64,000 bases of DNA, from assembly GCF_041075285.1 (NCBI RefSeq), contig NZ_CP163512.1, positions 1,612,001 through 1,676,000 of the forward strand. The letters are read 5' to 3'. The number at the start of each line of letters is the position of its first letter. Positions within the stretch are counted from its first letter, which is position 1. Of the stretch, positions 1 to 8,952 are shown one piece after another. Both the position numbers and the translations under genes were made by a program. The notes under the pieces were generated by a model. It was not told where the DNA came from, did no database searches, and saw only the letters and a program-made list of their open reading frames with translations. Origin of the DNA: Providencia rettgeri. GTDB lineage: Bacteria; Pseudomonadota; Gammaproteobacteria; Enterobacterales; Enterobacteriaceae.

Positions 1-2079
1 TGCGAGTGGTTCAACCCACTCAACATCAATAGCGGCCGCAATACGCCCCCACAGTTTGGATGTTTCAACCAGTTCGGCTACCATAGTCCATTTAGGGGGT
101 TTCTTGAATAAACCAGACCCCGGAAACAGAGTAAAACGTGCATTTCTTGCTCCGGTAAATTCATGTTTATCAGCATCTTTTTGCCCAATATGTGAGAGTA
201 AACCAGACAATAGTGAAACATGGATCCCACGAAAATCTGCATCAGCGCTGTTAATCGCAAACCCCAGTTCTTTCACCACCTGACGTAACTGCGTATAAAG
301 ATCCTGCCATTCACGAATGCGCAAGTAATTGAGAAAGTCTTGGCGACACATTTTTCTAAACTGGGCATTCGAAAGCTGTGTTTGTTGCTCTTTGAGATAA
401 TCCCAAAGATTTAAAAACGCCATAAAATCCGATTGTTTATCATGGAAACGGCGGTGCTTTTCATCAGCAGCTTGCTGCTTGTCTAGCGGTCGTTCTCTCG
501 GATCTTGAATCGATAGCGCCGACACAATCACCATTGTTTCACGCACCGCTGCGTGTTTTCGTGCTTCAATGACCATACGCGCCAACCTTGGGTCGACGGG
601 TAATTGAGCGAGTTGCCGCCCCATATCGGTAAGCTGATAACCTTTATCCACTTGTTTATGTGGCTTAATACCACCTAACTCTTCAAGTAATTTCACGCCA
701 TCTTGAATATTGCGCTTATCTGGTGCTTCAACAAATGGAAATGCGGTAATATCCCCCAACCCTATGGAGGTCATTTGTAAAATAACAGAGGCTAAATTGG
801 TTCTTAGAATTTCAGGATCGGTAAATTCAGGACGCGAAAGAAAATCTTCCTCTGAATACAATCGAATACAAATACCGTCAGAAACACGCCCACAACGCCC
901 TTTACGCTGGTTTGCTGACGCTTGGGAAATTGCTTCAACGGGTAAACGTTGAACTTTAGTTCGGTAACTGTAGCGACTAATTCGAGCATACCCCGTATCA
1001 ATAACATATTTAATACCTGGTACGGTTAATGATGTTTCTGCAACGTTGGTTGCTAAAATAATGCGACGTCCACCGTGGGGATGGAAAATTCGGTTTTGCT
1101 CACTATTGGACAACCTTGCGAATAATGGCAGAATTTCGGTATGGCGCAACGATAATTTAGATAATGCTTCGGCAGTATCACGGATCTCACGCTCACCACT
1201 CATAAATATCAAAATATCGCCATTACCTTCCGTTGATAGCTCATTGACTGCATCAATAATCCCATCAATTTGGTCACGATCGCTATCATTATCATCCCCC
1301 ATAATCGGGCGATAGCGAACTTCTACAGGATAAGTTCGCCCGGAAACCTCAACAATAGGGGCATGATTAAAATGGTTAGAAAAACGTTCGGGATCGATCG
1401 TTGCAGAGGTAATGATGACTTTTAAATCCGGTCGCTTTGGCAATAACTGGCGCAGATAACCTAAAATGAAATCAATATTTAAGCTTCTTTCATGGGCTTC
1501 ATCGATGATGATGGTATCGTATTGCAGCAGCAATTTGTCATTTTGCAATTCCGCCAGCAAAATCCCATCGGTCATTAATTTCACTTGGGTTGTTTCGCTA
1601 ACTTGGTCGCTAAAACGTACCTTATACCCCACGGTTGTGCCAAGCTCGCACTCTAATTCGTGTGCAAGGCGCGTTGCAACTGAGCGAGCTGCCAGTCGTC
1701 TTGGTTGAGTATGACCAATAAAACCTCGAATACCACGTCCAAGTTCAAGGCAAATTTTCGGAATTTGGGTTGTTTTCCCAGAACCTGTTTCACCTGCAAT
1801 AATCACCACTTGGTGGTTTTTAATTGCCGTCAAAATAGCCTCTTTCTTTTGGCTAACAGGGAGATTGTCTGGGTAGATAATTTTAGGTGGATTCAGTTTT
1901 TTAATGGCAACTTTCTGTTTTGCTGCCTCAATATCTGCTTTAATCACATCCAATACCGCATTGCGTGATTTTTCATCACGAATTTTTGCAATACCTTGAA
2001 TTCTTTTTTTCAGTAACCACTGGTCACGTAGTGAAGTTTGTCCTATTTCAGCATCTAATGCCGCTAGTATGGATTTCAC
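1..2079 (-). CDS. hrpA: ATP-dependent RNA helicase HrpA (partial, N-terminal 693 codons)
   Basis: DEAH-box RNA helicase, active on structured RNA and stalled ribosomes in E. coli. The reading frame runs off the left edge of the window, so only the N-terminal half of the roughly 1300-residue protein is present. Walker A GETGSGKT lies at about residues 96-103, followed by DEAH, SAT and the QRKGRCGR motif VI. Alignment with remembered E. coli HrpA is near-continuous, from 'YPDNLPVSQKK' to 'GSGLFKKPPKW'. The start is GTG at 2079: an in-frame TAA lies two codons upstream and AAGGAT is placed as a Shine-Dalgarno. It is divergent from azoR, as in E. coli. Confidence 0.96.
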   Translation of the reverse strand, partial: MKSILAALDAEIGQTSLRDQWLLKKRIQGIAKIRDEKSRNAVLDVIKADIEAAKQKVAIKKLNPPKIIYPDNLPVSQKKEAILTAIKNHQVVIIAGETGSGKTTQIPKICLELGRGIRGFIGHTQPRRLAARSVATRLAHELECELGTTVGYKVRFSDQVSETTQVKLMTDGILLAELQNDKLLLQYDTIIIDEAHERSLNIDFILGYLRQLLPKRPDLKVIITSATIDPERFSNHFNHAPIVEVSGRTYPVEVRYRPIMGDDNDSDRDQIDGIIDAVNELSTEGNGDILIFMSGEREIRDTAEALSKLSLRHTEILPLFARLSNSEQNRIFHPHGGRRIILATNVAETSLTVPGIKYVIDTGYARISRYSYRTKVQRLPVEAISQASANQRKGRCGRVSDGICIRLYSEEDFLSRPEFTDPEILRTNLASVILQMTSIGLGDITAFPFVEAPDKRNIQDGVKLLEELGGIKPHKQVDKGYQLTDMGRQLAQLPVDPRLARMVIEARKHAAVRETMVIVSALSIQDPRERPLDKQQAADEKHRRFHDKQSDFMAFLNLWDYLKEQQTQLSNAQFRKMCRQDFLNYLRIREWQDLYTQLRQVVKELGFAINSADADFRGIHVSLLSGLLSHIGQKDADKHEFTGARNARFTLFPGSGLFKKPPKWTMVAELVETSKLWGRIAAAIDVEWVEPLA

Positions 2080-2293
2080 GCTTTAAATCCTTATTTTTAA
2101 TCAATTATAATGCACAACGGCCTTTCAATTCGTCGTTTAGCAACAATATCTTGTTTTCGTTTTTAGTTATTGTTATTACATAGATAATACCATCAATTTT
2201 TTTGAAGAAGGCTGTCTAATTTTCTTTCTATCAATCAGTTAGCTATCACGTATGATTATACGAAAAGCGATATAAATAAATTTGAGGACCACA

Positions 2294-2893
2294 ATGAGTC
2301 ACGTATTATTATTGAAATCAAGTATTCTGGCAGATTACTCTCAAAGCAATAAAATGGCCGATTACTTTATTCAACAATGGCAAAAAAAGAATCCTGAGGA
2401 TACGGTAACGGTTCGAGATCTTGTCAATACGCCTATCCCTGCCATTGATGGAGAAATTTTAGCAGCTTTTGGCCCAGGAGACACGAAAACTGAGCAACAA
2501 CAAGCACATTTGGACCTGTCCAATACATTAATTGAAGAAATAAAAGCCCATGATGTCATTGTCATCGCTGCACCAATGTATAACTTTACGATTTCTTCAC
2601 ACTTAAAGCATTATTTTGATTTTATTGCGAGATCAGGTCATACATTTAAATATACCGAACAAGGTTCTGTCGGTTTATTGGAAAACAAACGTGCGTTTGT
2701 CTTGACCAGTCGCGGAGGAATTTATAAAGATACTCCAGCGGATACCATGGTGCCTTATATGACATTATTTTTAAATTTTCTGGGCATTAAAGATGTTGAA
2801 TTTATTTTTGCAGAAGGTACAGCTTTGGGCGCAGATTCAGTTGAAAAAGCCCACCAACAAGCTCAACAACACATTGATAACCTTGTTGGCTAA
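2294..2893 (+). CDS. azoR: FMN-dependent NADH:azoreductase AzoR
   Basis: Flavodoxin-fold homodimeric azoreductase that reduces azo compounds and quinones with NADH, cytoplasmic. The 199-residue product matches E. coli AzoR throughout (MSHVLLLKSSIL start, the APMYNF FMN-binding motif near residue 95, the TSRGG motif near 140). The ATG at 2294 is preceded by GAGGA. The frame is open upstream to a TTG at 2282, but that lies over the ribosome site. Divergent from hrpA, and followed by a rho-independent terminator at 2934. Confidence 0.95.
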   Translation: MSHVLLLKSSILADYSQSNKMADYFIQQWQKKNPEDTVTVRDLVNTPIPAIDGEILAAFGPGDTKTEQQQAHLDLSNTLIEEIKAHDVIVIAAPMYNFTISSHLKHYFDFIARSGHTFKYTEQGSVGLLENKRAFVLTSRGGIYKDTPADTMVPYMTLFLNFLGIKDVEFIFAEGTALGADSVEKAHQQAQQHIDNLVG

Positions 2894-2933
2894 ATCAATC
2901 ATCAAATCAACCTAAACTACCTTTGTTTTACTT

Positions 2934-2953
2934 TGCGCACGACTTTGTGCGCA
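2934..2953 (+). terminator. rho-independent terminator after azoR
   Basis: Seven-base-pair stem TGCGCAC/GTGCGCA with a six-base loop, followed directly by a T-rich run. It lies 40 bp after the azoR stop and just before the convergent ydbL stop. Confidence 0.8.
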
Positions 2954-2956
2954 TTT

Positions 2957-3286
2957 TTATTTTTTCTTAAGCCACTGCCCATTAATACCTCGGACATATT
3001 CGCCAGTGCTTGCCCTCTCGACTAATTTTTGCCCGGCAATTCGCGCGACATCATGTGTTTTAAGGTTATTTTTGGCCGCAATTTCATGGTATTTCTTTTC
3101 ACGTTCTCGGTTAATTTGCTCGGCTAATTTGGCAGCTTCCGCATTATCGGTATTCACTACTGCTAAGTAGCCTGATAGCGTCTCCCCCACTGCCCCTTGT
3201 TCTTTTGCCTCATCCACCGTGAGGGCAAAGACAGAAAATGCACTAAACAATGAACACGCTACTATTGTTTTTATTATTCGGTTCAT
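2957..3286 (-). CDS. ydbL: YdbL family periplasmic protein (DUF1318)
   Basis: 109-residue secreted protein with a clear signal peptide (MNRIIKTIVACSLFSAFSVFA) and a DUF1318 domain containing the VDEAKEQGAVGET and NGQWLKK segments typical of YdbL. It overlaps the end of ynbE by 4 bp (ATGA), so the two are translationally coupled. From published E. coli work, YdbL is thought to act as a periplasmic chaperone that modulates YnbE multimerisation in the YdbH-YnbE lipid-transport bridge. That role here is inferred from synteny and similarity. Confidence 0.9.
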   Translation of the reverse strand: MNRIIKTIVACSLFSAFSVFALTVDEAKEQGAVGETLSGYLAVVNTDNAEAAKLAEQINREREKKYHEIAAKNNLKTHDVARIAGQKLVERASTGEYVRGINGQWLKKK

Positions 3287-3483
3287 TTATCGTTGACCTC
3301 CCCGAATAAATCACTGTTCTCTTTTAGCAACTCTTCAACTTGCCTGTCTGCTTTTATCTGTATTTCATGCTCTATTTTCACATTCATATTAATATTAATT
3401 GGCTTATCTGGCGTAGCAACTTCCACTCGTAAGCATGCCACTAAGAAAAAGGCCATGATAATGACTGCGCTTGTTTTTAACAT
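3283..3483 (-). CDS. ynbE: YnbE family outer-membrane lipoprotein
   Basis: Small lipoprotein of about 66 residues. From ATG 3483 it reads MLKTSAVIIMAFFLVAC, with lipobox LVAC, then the family core 'INMNVKIEHEIQIKADRQVEELL'. An AAGGA lies 11 nt upstream of this ATG. Longer starts at 3510 and 3528 are open but overlap the end of ydbH and would place the lipobox too far in. In E. coli YnbE sits in the outer membrane and stacks on YdbH to complete an inter-membrane bridge for phospholipids. Order ydbH-ynbE-ydbL is conserved. Confidence 0.88.
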   Translation of the reverse strand: MLKTSAVIIMAFFLVACLRVEVATPDKPININMNVKIEHEIQIKADRQVEELLKENSDLFGEVNDK

Positions 3484-3506
3484 ATCCACGTTATTCCTTA
3501 GAACCT

Positions 3507-6110
3507 TCATAGGTTCTTTTCTAGCCATTCTTCTAAAGAACTACCGAATCGTAAACTACGCCACAATTGAAAAATATTTTCTTCATGTTGATAGTTTAAA
3601 TGTACTTCCCGTTTTTTCTTTTCTTGAGCATTAAACCCTTCAAGGATCGTTTTCATGGTTAGCTGCCCTAAGTTGGTAATATTCACATCTGTGCGACTAC
3701 GCTTTATTTCTAAATACTGTAACCAGCCAATCGCCGAGCCAGCAGAAATATTATCTTTCTGAATAGATTCTACAAATTGTGTATCTAATCGTAATGTTAA
3801 CGGCCCGCTATTTTCTAACCACCCGTGTTTCACTATCCATTCTGGATTATTCAAATAGAATGGAAGTTCACCATTGACTTTGCCTGAAACCGCAAATTGA
3901 GACACTTTTAAAATGGTAAATAATTGGCTTAGTTCAATTTGCTGCAACCGGATCGTGGATGCATCTGTTTGTGGCCAGCGTAATAATTCCATCGAAACAT
4001 CACCCCCTAACATTTTAAATCCAACATTAGTGAGTTTGAGTGGTTTCGCTTCCGTTGGTGGATAGGTTCCAGCTAAGTCTGCTTTGATATCAGTGAGTTC
4101 AAATAAATTATTGAGTTTTTTAATTCGCAGTTCTACAGGCGTTTTTCCACCAAGTGTCCACGTACTTTGTTTCAAACGCCAAGGCAACACAAAATTCAAA
4201 CCTGACAGTTCTCCGTCCTTTAACCAAAGGCTTGTATTTTCAACACGCCAATGCCCACCTGCAATAAACCCATCTTCAGGGGTCATTGAAAAGGCCGCTT
4301 GGGAAAATAACTTTCCTTGCCTTAGTTCAAGTCCAAGATCTGCCGGAATTAAGGTTTGAAATGCAGTGACAGACTGTTCAGGCCAACGCGCTTCCCCTCT
4401 TAAGCGCTCACCATCCCAACGCCCAAAAATAACAATGGGACCAACCTCTTTTGTACTTAAATCCCCTTTGAGTTGAAACTCAGCGGGTGACTTTCCTTTA
4501 ATATCTGCATTTATCGTTATTTTTGGTAAGTAACTTTCGGCACCAAATTGCATTCGATTGCTGGTTAGCTGCAATGCACCATTAAAGCTCGCTTTTGTCC
4601 TTTCCCTTTGCCACTGTAATGGCTTAGTTAATTGTAAGCGAGGCGCACTCATCGATAATAAGCCATATTTAATTTGGTCAAAGCCAGTCGTCAGATTATT
4701 TAACGTAATTAATGTATCTTGCCAACTGCCATTGCCTTTAATATCCCAACGCGCAGCGAGTGAAGGTAATTTGGCACTTCCCCAATAGTTCCAAAACCAT
4801 TTTCCATTATCAAAAGTAAACTTATTTGCTTTACCATCAAGGTGGATATCAAAATCCCCCCAATACTGTTCTTGGACTTTTAATATTGCTTGTAGCCGGC
4901 CCGATATCCCCTCGTCACTTAATGAAGTCCCCGCCAGAGGTAAACGAATTTCCTTTAATAAAATTGTCGGCGATACACGGCCATAAGCCCTTAATAACGA
5001 TCCTGATAAAAAAGAAATTTTAGCTGATGATAATTGCCCCGAAACCTGCGCGGGTAAATTAATATCAAGGATCATATCGTCATATTTAACTTGCCCGTTT
5101 AACTTAAAATTGACGTCAATATTTAATAAATCAAGATGCGTTTCAGGTAGTGTTAATACAATATTTCCTTTGCCTTTCTTCCCTTGCGTTAACATGTTTA
5201 AACGCCCCGAAAAAACCATGTCACCTAATGGTTGCTGCCAATTTTTAATTTGAAAGCTCACCCCACCTTCCACGGGTAACCCTGCATCCTCCCATTGCCA
5301 CTTACCTTGAGAAACGCTAAATGTTGATGAAGACAACGCCCATGGCAAATTAAGCAGTGTTTTTTGCGTATCGGCATCTGTAACAATTAATGCCCCTTTT
5401 TCATCTAGCCAAGCTAATTTTGCTTGTAGATATTTTTCAGGGTTTAATAGTTTGAAATTTGCCTCCAACATCCCTTTTTGAGGAAATTGACTCGCAATGA
5501 GTGGTAGCTGAACATCGCCTGATAACGTGATTGTTTGCTGCTGTTCAGGTAAAAATGCAGAGAACTCACTGATCAGCAGCTGTTTATCTTTAGTAATTAA
5601 TGAAGACAACCTTAAATTATCACCTTGGAAGTCAAACATCAGTGGCCTATTTTTATCTGTCTGGCGTAGCCAAATACTGCCTTGATAATCATCCCATGGT
5701 TGAACGTTCATTTGCTTAATGACTAAAGAGAACGCCGGAATATTGTCTATTAACTCAGCAATATTGAGCGGTTCCCCTGGTTGCGAGTCATCTAATTCAA
5801 GTGTACTCACGCATTCAGTAGCAACATTCGCCTTATCTACAATCAAATGAAGGGGAAAAATGGAAAAACGAATTCCTTGCAAATCAATAAGTTTGCAATT
5901 TTTTGCCGTTAAGTTGAGCTCAGAAATATGCAGCTGTCTGTGGATTATTCGTGGATCCGAAAATGCTAATTGAAGTGGCTTTGGTAAGTAATGAGAGGCA
6001 ATAATAGGAACCCAGCGAGCAGCGGTTATCCATAATATGGCTAAGAGAAGCGCGCTTCCTCCGAAACCCCAGAGTAAAATTTTGCCTGCGCGTTTAAATA
6101 CCTGCATCAA
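3507..6110 (-). CDS. ydbH: YdbH, AsmA-like intermembrane lipid-transport protein
   Basis: 867-residue AsmA-clan protein with one N-terminal membrane helix (about residues 10-30, LLWGFGGSALLLAILWI) and a long periplasmic beta-rich repeat region. Length matches E. coli YdbH. YdbH, TamB and YhdP are redundant inner-to-outer-membrane glycerophospholipid conduits in E. coli. The gene heads the ydbH-ynbE-ydbL operon, with ynbE starting 24 bp past its stop. It is divergent from ldhA across a 229 bp spacer. Confidence 0.92.
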   Translation of the reverse strand: MMQVFKRAGKILLWGFGGSALLLAILWITAARWVPIIASHYLPKPLQLAFSDPRIIHRQLHISELNLTAKNCKLIDLQGIRFSIFPLHLIVDKANVATECVSTLELDDSQPGEPLNIAELIDNIPAFSLVIKQMNVQPWDDYQGSIWLRQTDKNRPLMFDFQGDNLRLSSLITKDKQLLISEFSAFLPEQQQTITLSGDVQLPLIASQFPQKGMLEANFKLLNPEKYLQAKLAWLDEKGALIVTDADTQKTLLNLPWALSSSTFSVSQGKWQWEDAGLPVEGGVSFQIKNWQQPLGDMVFSGRLNMLTQGKKGKGNIVLTLPETHLDLLNIDVNFKLNGQVKYDDMILDINLPAQVSGQLSSAKISFLSGSLLRAYGRVSPTILLKEIRLPLAGTSLSDEGISGRLQAILKVQEQYWGDFDIHLDGKANKFTFDNGKWFWNYWGSAKLPSLAARWDIKGNGSWQDTLITLNNLTTGFDQIKYGLLSMSAPRLQLTKPLQWQRERTKASFNGALQLTSNRMQFGAESYLPKITINADIKGKSPAEFQLKGDLSTKEVGPIVIFGRWDGERLRGEARWPEQSVTAFQTLIPADLGLELRQGKLFSQAAFSMTPEDGFIAGGHWRVENTSLWLKDGELSGLNFVLPWRLKQSTWTLGGKTPVELRIKKLNNLFELTDIKADLAGTYPPTEAKPLKLTNVGFKMLGGDVSMELLRWPQTDASTIRLQQIELSQLFTILKVSQFAVSGKVNGELPFYLNNPEWIVKHGWLENSGPLTLRLDTQFVESIQKDNISAGSAIGWLQYLEIKRSRTDVNITNLGQLTMKTILEGFNAQEKKKREVHLNYQHEENIFQLWRSLRFGSSLEEWLEKNL

Positions 6111-6339
6111 CTGCGTCCTTGTGCGATTTGCTTTGCACCATTATGGTGAAATTTTAATTCAATTTTCATGATATCTGGTTGTCTAAAGAGCATAAACCAT
6201 ATCCAGATGTAAACAGATAGCTATTTTCTTAATTTCTAGGTGATTTACAAACTTAATTGTCTTATTCTGGGTTTATCTTTTGTAGGTACACCATTTTACC
6301 TACTATTTTTATTGGTTCCGAATAATTGGAGTCTCTTCA

Positions 6340-7338
6340 ATGAAAATTGTTTCTTATAGTACCAAACAGTATGATCGCAAGCACATGGAGCAAGTTAATC
6401 AAGGCTCAGGATTTAATTTTAGTATTGAATATTTTGATTTTCCATTAACGGTTCAAACGGCAAAAAATGCCGTGGGCGCAGACGCTGTTTGTATTTTTGT
6501 TAATGATGAAGCAAACCGTGCTGTTTTAGAAGAACTTGCTGCCTTAAATATCCGCATTTTAGCTTTACGCTGCGCTGGATTTAATAATGTTGACCTTGAA
6601 GCTGCTAAACAACTCGGCATTGAAGTTGTTCGTGTTCCTGCTTATTCACCTGAAGCCGTTGCAGAACATACTGTTGGGATGATGTTGTGCCTAAATCGTA
6701 GGATCCACCGAGCTTACCAACGTACTCGTGATGCAAACTTTTCGCTTGAGGGTTTAACCGGCTTTAACATGCACAATCGCACTGCTGGGATCATCGGAAC
6801 AGGCAAAATTGGGCAAGCGACTTTGCGCATACTGAAAGGTTTTGGTATGCGTTTACTTGCCCATGACCCCTACCCGAATCAAGCTGTTTTAGATCTTGGG
6901 GCGGAATATGTCGACTTAGATACTTTGTATAAACAATCAGATGTTATCTCTCTTCATTGCCCTTTAACCCCTGAAAATCATCATTTACTTGATGAAATTG
7001 CGTTCAATAAGATGAAAAAAGGCGTTATGATCATCAATACAAGTCGTGGTGCTTTAATTGATTCTGTCGCTGCAATTAATGCTTTAAAATCACAAAAAAT
7101 CGGTTCTCTCGGTATGGATGTTTATGAAAACGAACGTGATTTATTTTTTGAAGATAAATCAAATGACGTGATCCAAGATGATGTGTTCCGCCGCCTTTCA
7201 TCCTGCCACAATGTGTTATTTACCGGCCATCAAGCATTTTTAACAGAGGAAGCACTAACCAGTATTAGTCAAACAACACTGAGTAACATTGACCAGGTTG
7301 GTCATGGCAAAGCCTGCCCGAATATTGTCAGTGCTTAA
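6340..7338 (+). CDS. ldhA: D-lactate dehydrogenase (fermentative)
   Basis: 332-residue NAD-dependent D-2-hydroxyacid dehydrogenase converting pyruvate and NADH to D-lactate during fermentation. The nucleotide-binding loop GTGKIGQ is at 153-159. Catalytic Arg236 (NTSRG), Glu265 (VYENE) and His297 (TGHQAF) are all present. ATG 6340 has TTGGAG about 9 nt upstream. hslJ follows 15 bp after the stop, the same neighbour as in E. coli. Confidence 0.97.
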   Translation: MKIVSYSTKQYDRKHMEQVNQGSGFNFSIEYFDFPLTVQTAKNAVGADAVCIFVNDEANRAVLEELAALNIRILALRCAGFNNVDLEAAKQLGIEVVRVPAYSPEAVAEHTVGMMLCLNRRIHRAYQRTRDANFSLEGLTGFNMHNRTAGIIGTGKIGQATLRILKGFGMRLLAHDPYPNQAVLDLGAEYVDLDTLYKQSDVISLHCPLTPENHHLLDEIAFNKMKKGVMIINTSRGALIDSVAAINALKSQKIGSLGMDVYENERDLFFEDKSNDVIQDDVFRRLSSCHNVLFTGHQAFLTEEALTSISQTTLSNIDQVGHGKACPNIVSA

Positions 7339-7353
7339 TTGGGCGTTGGAACA

Positions 7354-7791
7354 ATGAAACGTTTAATTCCACTGACTCTTTTAGGTTTATTATTAGCCGC
7401 TTGCCAAACCCATCAAGTTAATGCAAAGAATGATGACAAAGCAATTCAAAATGCATTAGTTCATCATCGATTTGTTTTAACTGAAGTGGATGGTAAACCG
7501 ATTAAATCGAAACAAACTGTTCCATACATCGCTTTTGGCGAAAAAATGTTTGTTTCCGCTTCAATGTGCAACGACTTTAATGGATTCGGCAATATAAGTA
7601 ACGCCAAAATTACCGTTAAAGAGCTAACGAAAACTGAGCTTGAATGTGTTGATGAAGATTTGTCTAAATGGGATACCATGTTGAAACGCATGCTTGCAGA
7701 AGGTGCAACGGTTAATATTAAAAATAACCAACTTGTTTTAATTCAGGGACATTACAAATTAGTGTATTCCCTACGTGACTACGTTAATTAG
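7354..7791 (+). CDS. hslJ: HslJ heat-shock lipoprotein (META domain)
   Basis: 145-residue envelope lipoprotein, lipobox LLAAC, with one META/HslJ domain (HHRFVLTEVDGKPI ... IAFGEKMFVSASMCNDFNG ... LIQGHYKLVYSL). ATG 7354 is used; the frame is open only to a TTG overlapping the ldhA stop. In E. coli HslJ is linked to heat response and novobiocin tolerance, with no known enzymatic activity. Probably co-transcribed with ldhA. A strong hairpin at 7809 ends the unit. Confidence 0.92.
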   Translation: MKRLIPLTLLGLLLAACQTHQVNAKNDDKAIQNALVHHRFVLTEVDGKPIKSKQTVPYIAFGEKMFVSASMCNDFNGFGNISNAKITVKELTKTELECVDEDLSKWDTMLKRMLAEGATVNIKNNQLVLIQGHYKLVYSLRDYVN

Positions 7792-7808
7792 CCGCATTAT
7801 TTGACTAC

Positions 7809-7850
7809 AAAACCGTACACACTAATCTGCTTTAAAATGGGTACGGTTTT
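7809..7850. terminator. bidirectional terminator between hslJ and grxB
   Basis: Perfect ten-base stem AAAACCGTAC / GTACGGTTTT separated by a 22-base loop, with A/T runs on both sides. It lies between two convergent genes, 18 bp after hslJ and 21 bp before the grxB stop. Confidence 0.8.
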
Positions 7851-7871
7851 ATCAATATATTTCTTCCAATA

Positions 7872-8510
7872 TTATTTTGCTTGATCAAACAATAAACCAA
7901 CTTTCGTTAATTGAGACATTTTTTCCATATAATTACGGATATTAGTACTGAATGCTAAATCAGCAACAATGCTCAAGCTACGTAACGTAGGAAAGATATA
8001 AAAATCATTTATATCAATAACGTCTCTACGCTTTTCTAACCACATGTCTAATAACGACATTTGTGGAGCAAGTTCGATGAGTAAAGTGTGAGTTTCTTTT
8101 CGCAATTCAGCAAGGTCACCATAATTTTTTGTTGTTCTCTCAATATAAGCCTCTCTAGCTGCATTTGTGCTTATTTCAGGGAAATCAGTTTCTACAAAAC
8201 GGGGAGTGACTAATTTATATACGGTACTAGAGACCGCTTTCGACCATGTTTCAATTTCCGAGGAGAGTACACCTGAGGCGTATTTTTCCTCACTTAATTG
8301 GTCAATATAATGAACAATATCCAAGCTTTCAGGTAAATAGCTACCATCATCCTTTTCTAAGATTGGTAGCATTTTTTTGCCAATCATTCGAATCGGTGTC
8401 TCATGGTCATTATCCAAAAGGACGATTTGTTCTACTGCAATATTTTTTAAACCCAAAATCATTCTTGCTCTTACGCAAAATGGGCAGTGGTCATAAATAT
8501 ATAATTTCAT
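7872..8510 (-). CDS. grxB: Glutaredoxin 2
   Basis: 212-residue GST-like glutaredoxin that reduces disulfides and glutathionylated proteins with GSH. The CPFC active site is at residues 9-12 of the MKLYIYDHCPFCVRA start, and PESLDIVHYID matches the GSH-binding region of E. coli Grx2. The all-alpha C-terminal domain is present and full length. ATG 8510 fits the family N-terminus; a start at 8522 would add four residues. A MITE-like repeat begins 32 bp upstream. Confidence 0.93.
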   Translation of the reverse strand: MKLYIYDHCPFCVRARMILGLKNIAVEQIVLLDNDHETPIRMIGKKMLPILEKDDGSYLPESLDIVHYIDQLSEEKYASGVLSSEIETWSKAVSSTVYKLVTPRFVETDFPEISTNAAREAYIERTTKNYGDLAELRKETHTLLIELAPQMSLLDMWLEKRRDVIDINDFYIFPTLRSLSIVADLAFSTNIRNYMEKMSQLTKVGLLFDQAK

Positions 8511-8541
8511 TTTTCGCCTCACTAATAGTGATGATCATCAG

Positions 8542-8818
8542 CTAGGGGCTGTTTATCTTTGCTGGTCAATTTTCATTCGAATTAAAGCCATTTTAGACAA
8601 GGCGAGAAGTGCGCCGCCGAGTAAACTCGGCAAGAGCGTCTCAATGCACCATCGAATAAGTGAAACGTGCTTTAACCGAACCCTAGTGCTACGTTTAGGG
8701 ACAATATTTGATTCAAATCGTCGTCAGTCAGCATGACGAATACATTTATCCATTTTTTAGATTATCTATTAACCTTTTTTAGCGGTGAAAATCAGCAGCA
8801 AAGATAAACCGCCCCTAG
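8542..8818 (+). repeat. MITE-like dispersed palindromic-ended element, copy 1
   Basis: 277 bp non-coding element. Its ends form an almost perfect terminal inverted repeat of 23 bp (CTAGGGGCTGTTTATCTTTG... against the complement of ...CAAAGATAAACCGCCCCTAG, one mismatch). CTAG at both tips could be a target duplication. The interior is shared, with scattered changes, by a reverse-oriented copy at 34827-35071 and a fragment near 63671. It has no ORF of transposase size, so it would need to be mobilised in trans. Transposase family unknown. Confidence 0.8.
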
Positions 8819-8829
8819 ATCGAATAATA

Positions 8830-8897
8830 GTATATGTTAATACATACCGTTTGTGATTAACTTTTGTTCTTTTTTGTGTGGTATACGTTAATATAAG
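8830..8897. promoter_or_regulatory. candidate repeated operator upstream of the PfpI-family gene
   Basis: Two similar sites, GTATATGTTAATACATAC at 8830-8847 and GTATACGTTAATATAAGG at 8881-8898, share GTATAyGTTAATAyA and are about 51 bp (five helical turns) apart. They lie just before the PfpI-family gene and just outside the MITE-like repeat. Consistent with an operator pair; the cognate regulator is unknown. Confidence 0.35.
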
Positions 8898-8952
8898 GTG
8901 AACAAAATCCCAATCGAAGAGATAAGATTATGGCAAAATAGCCAGTCTTAAT

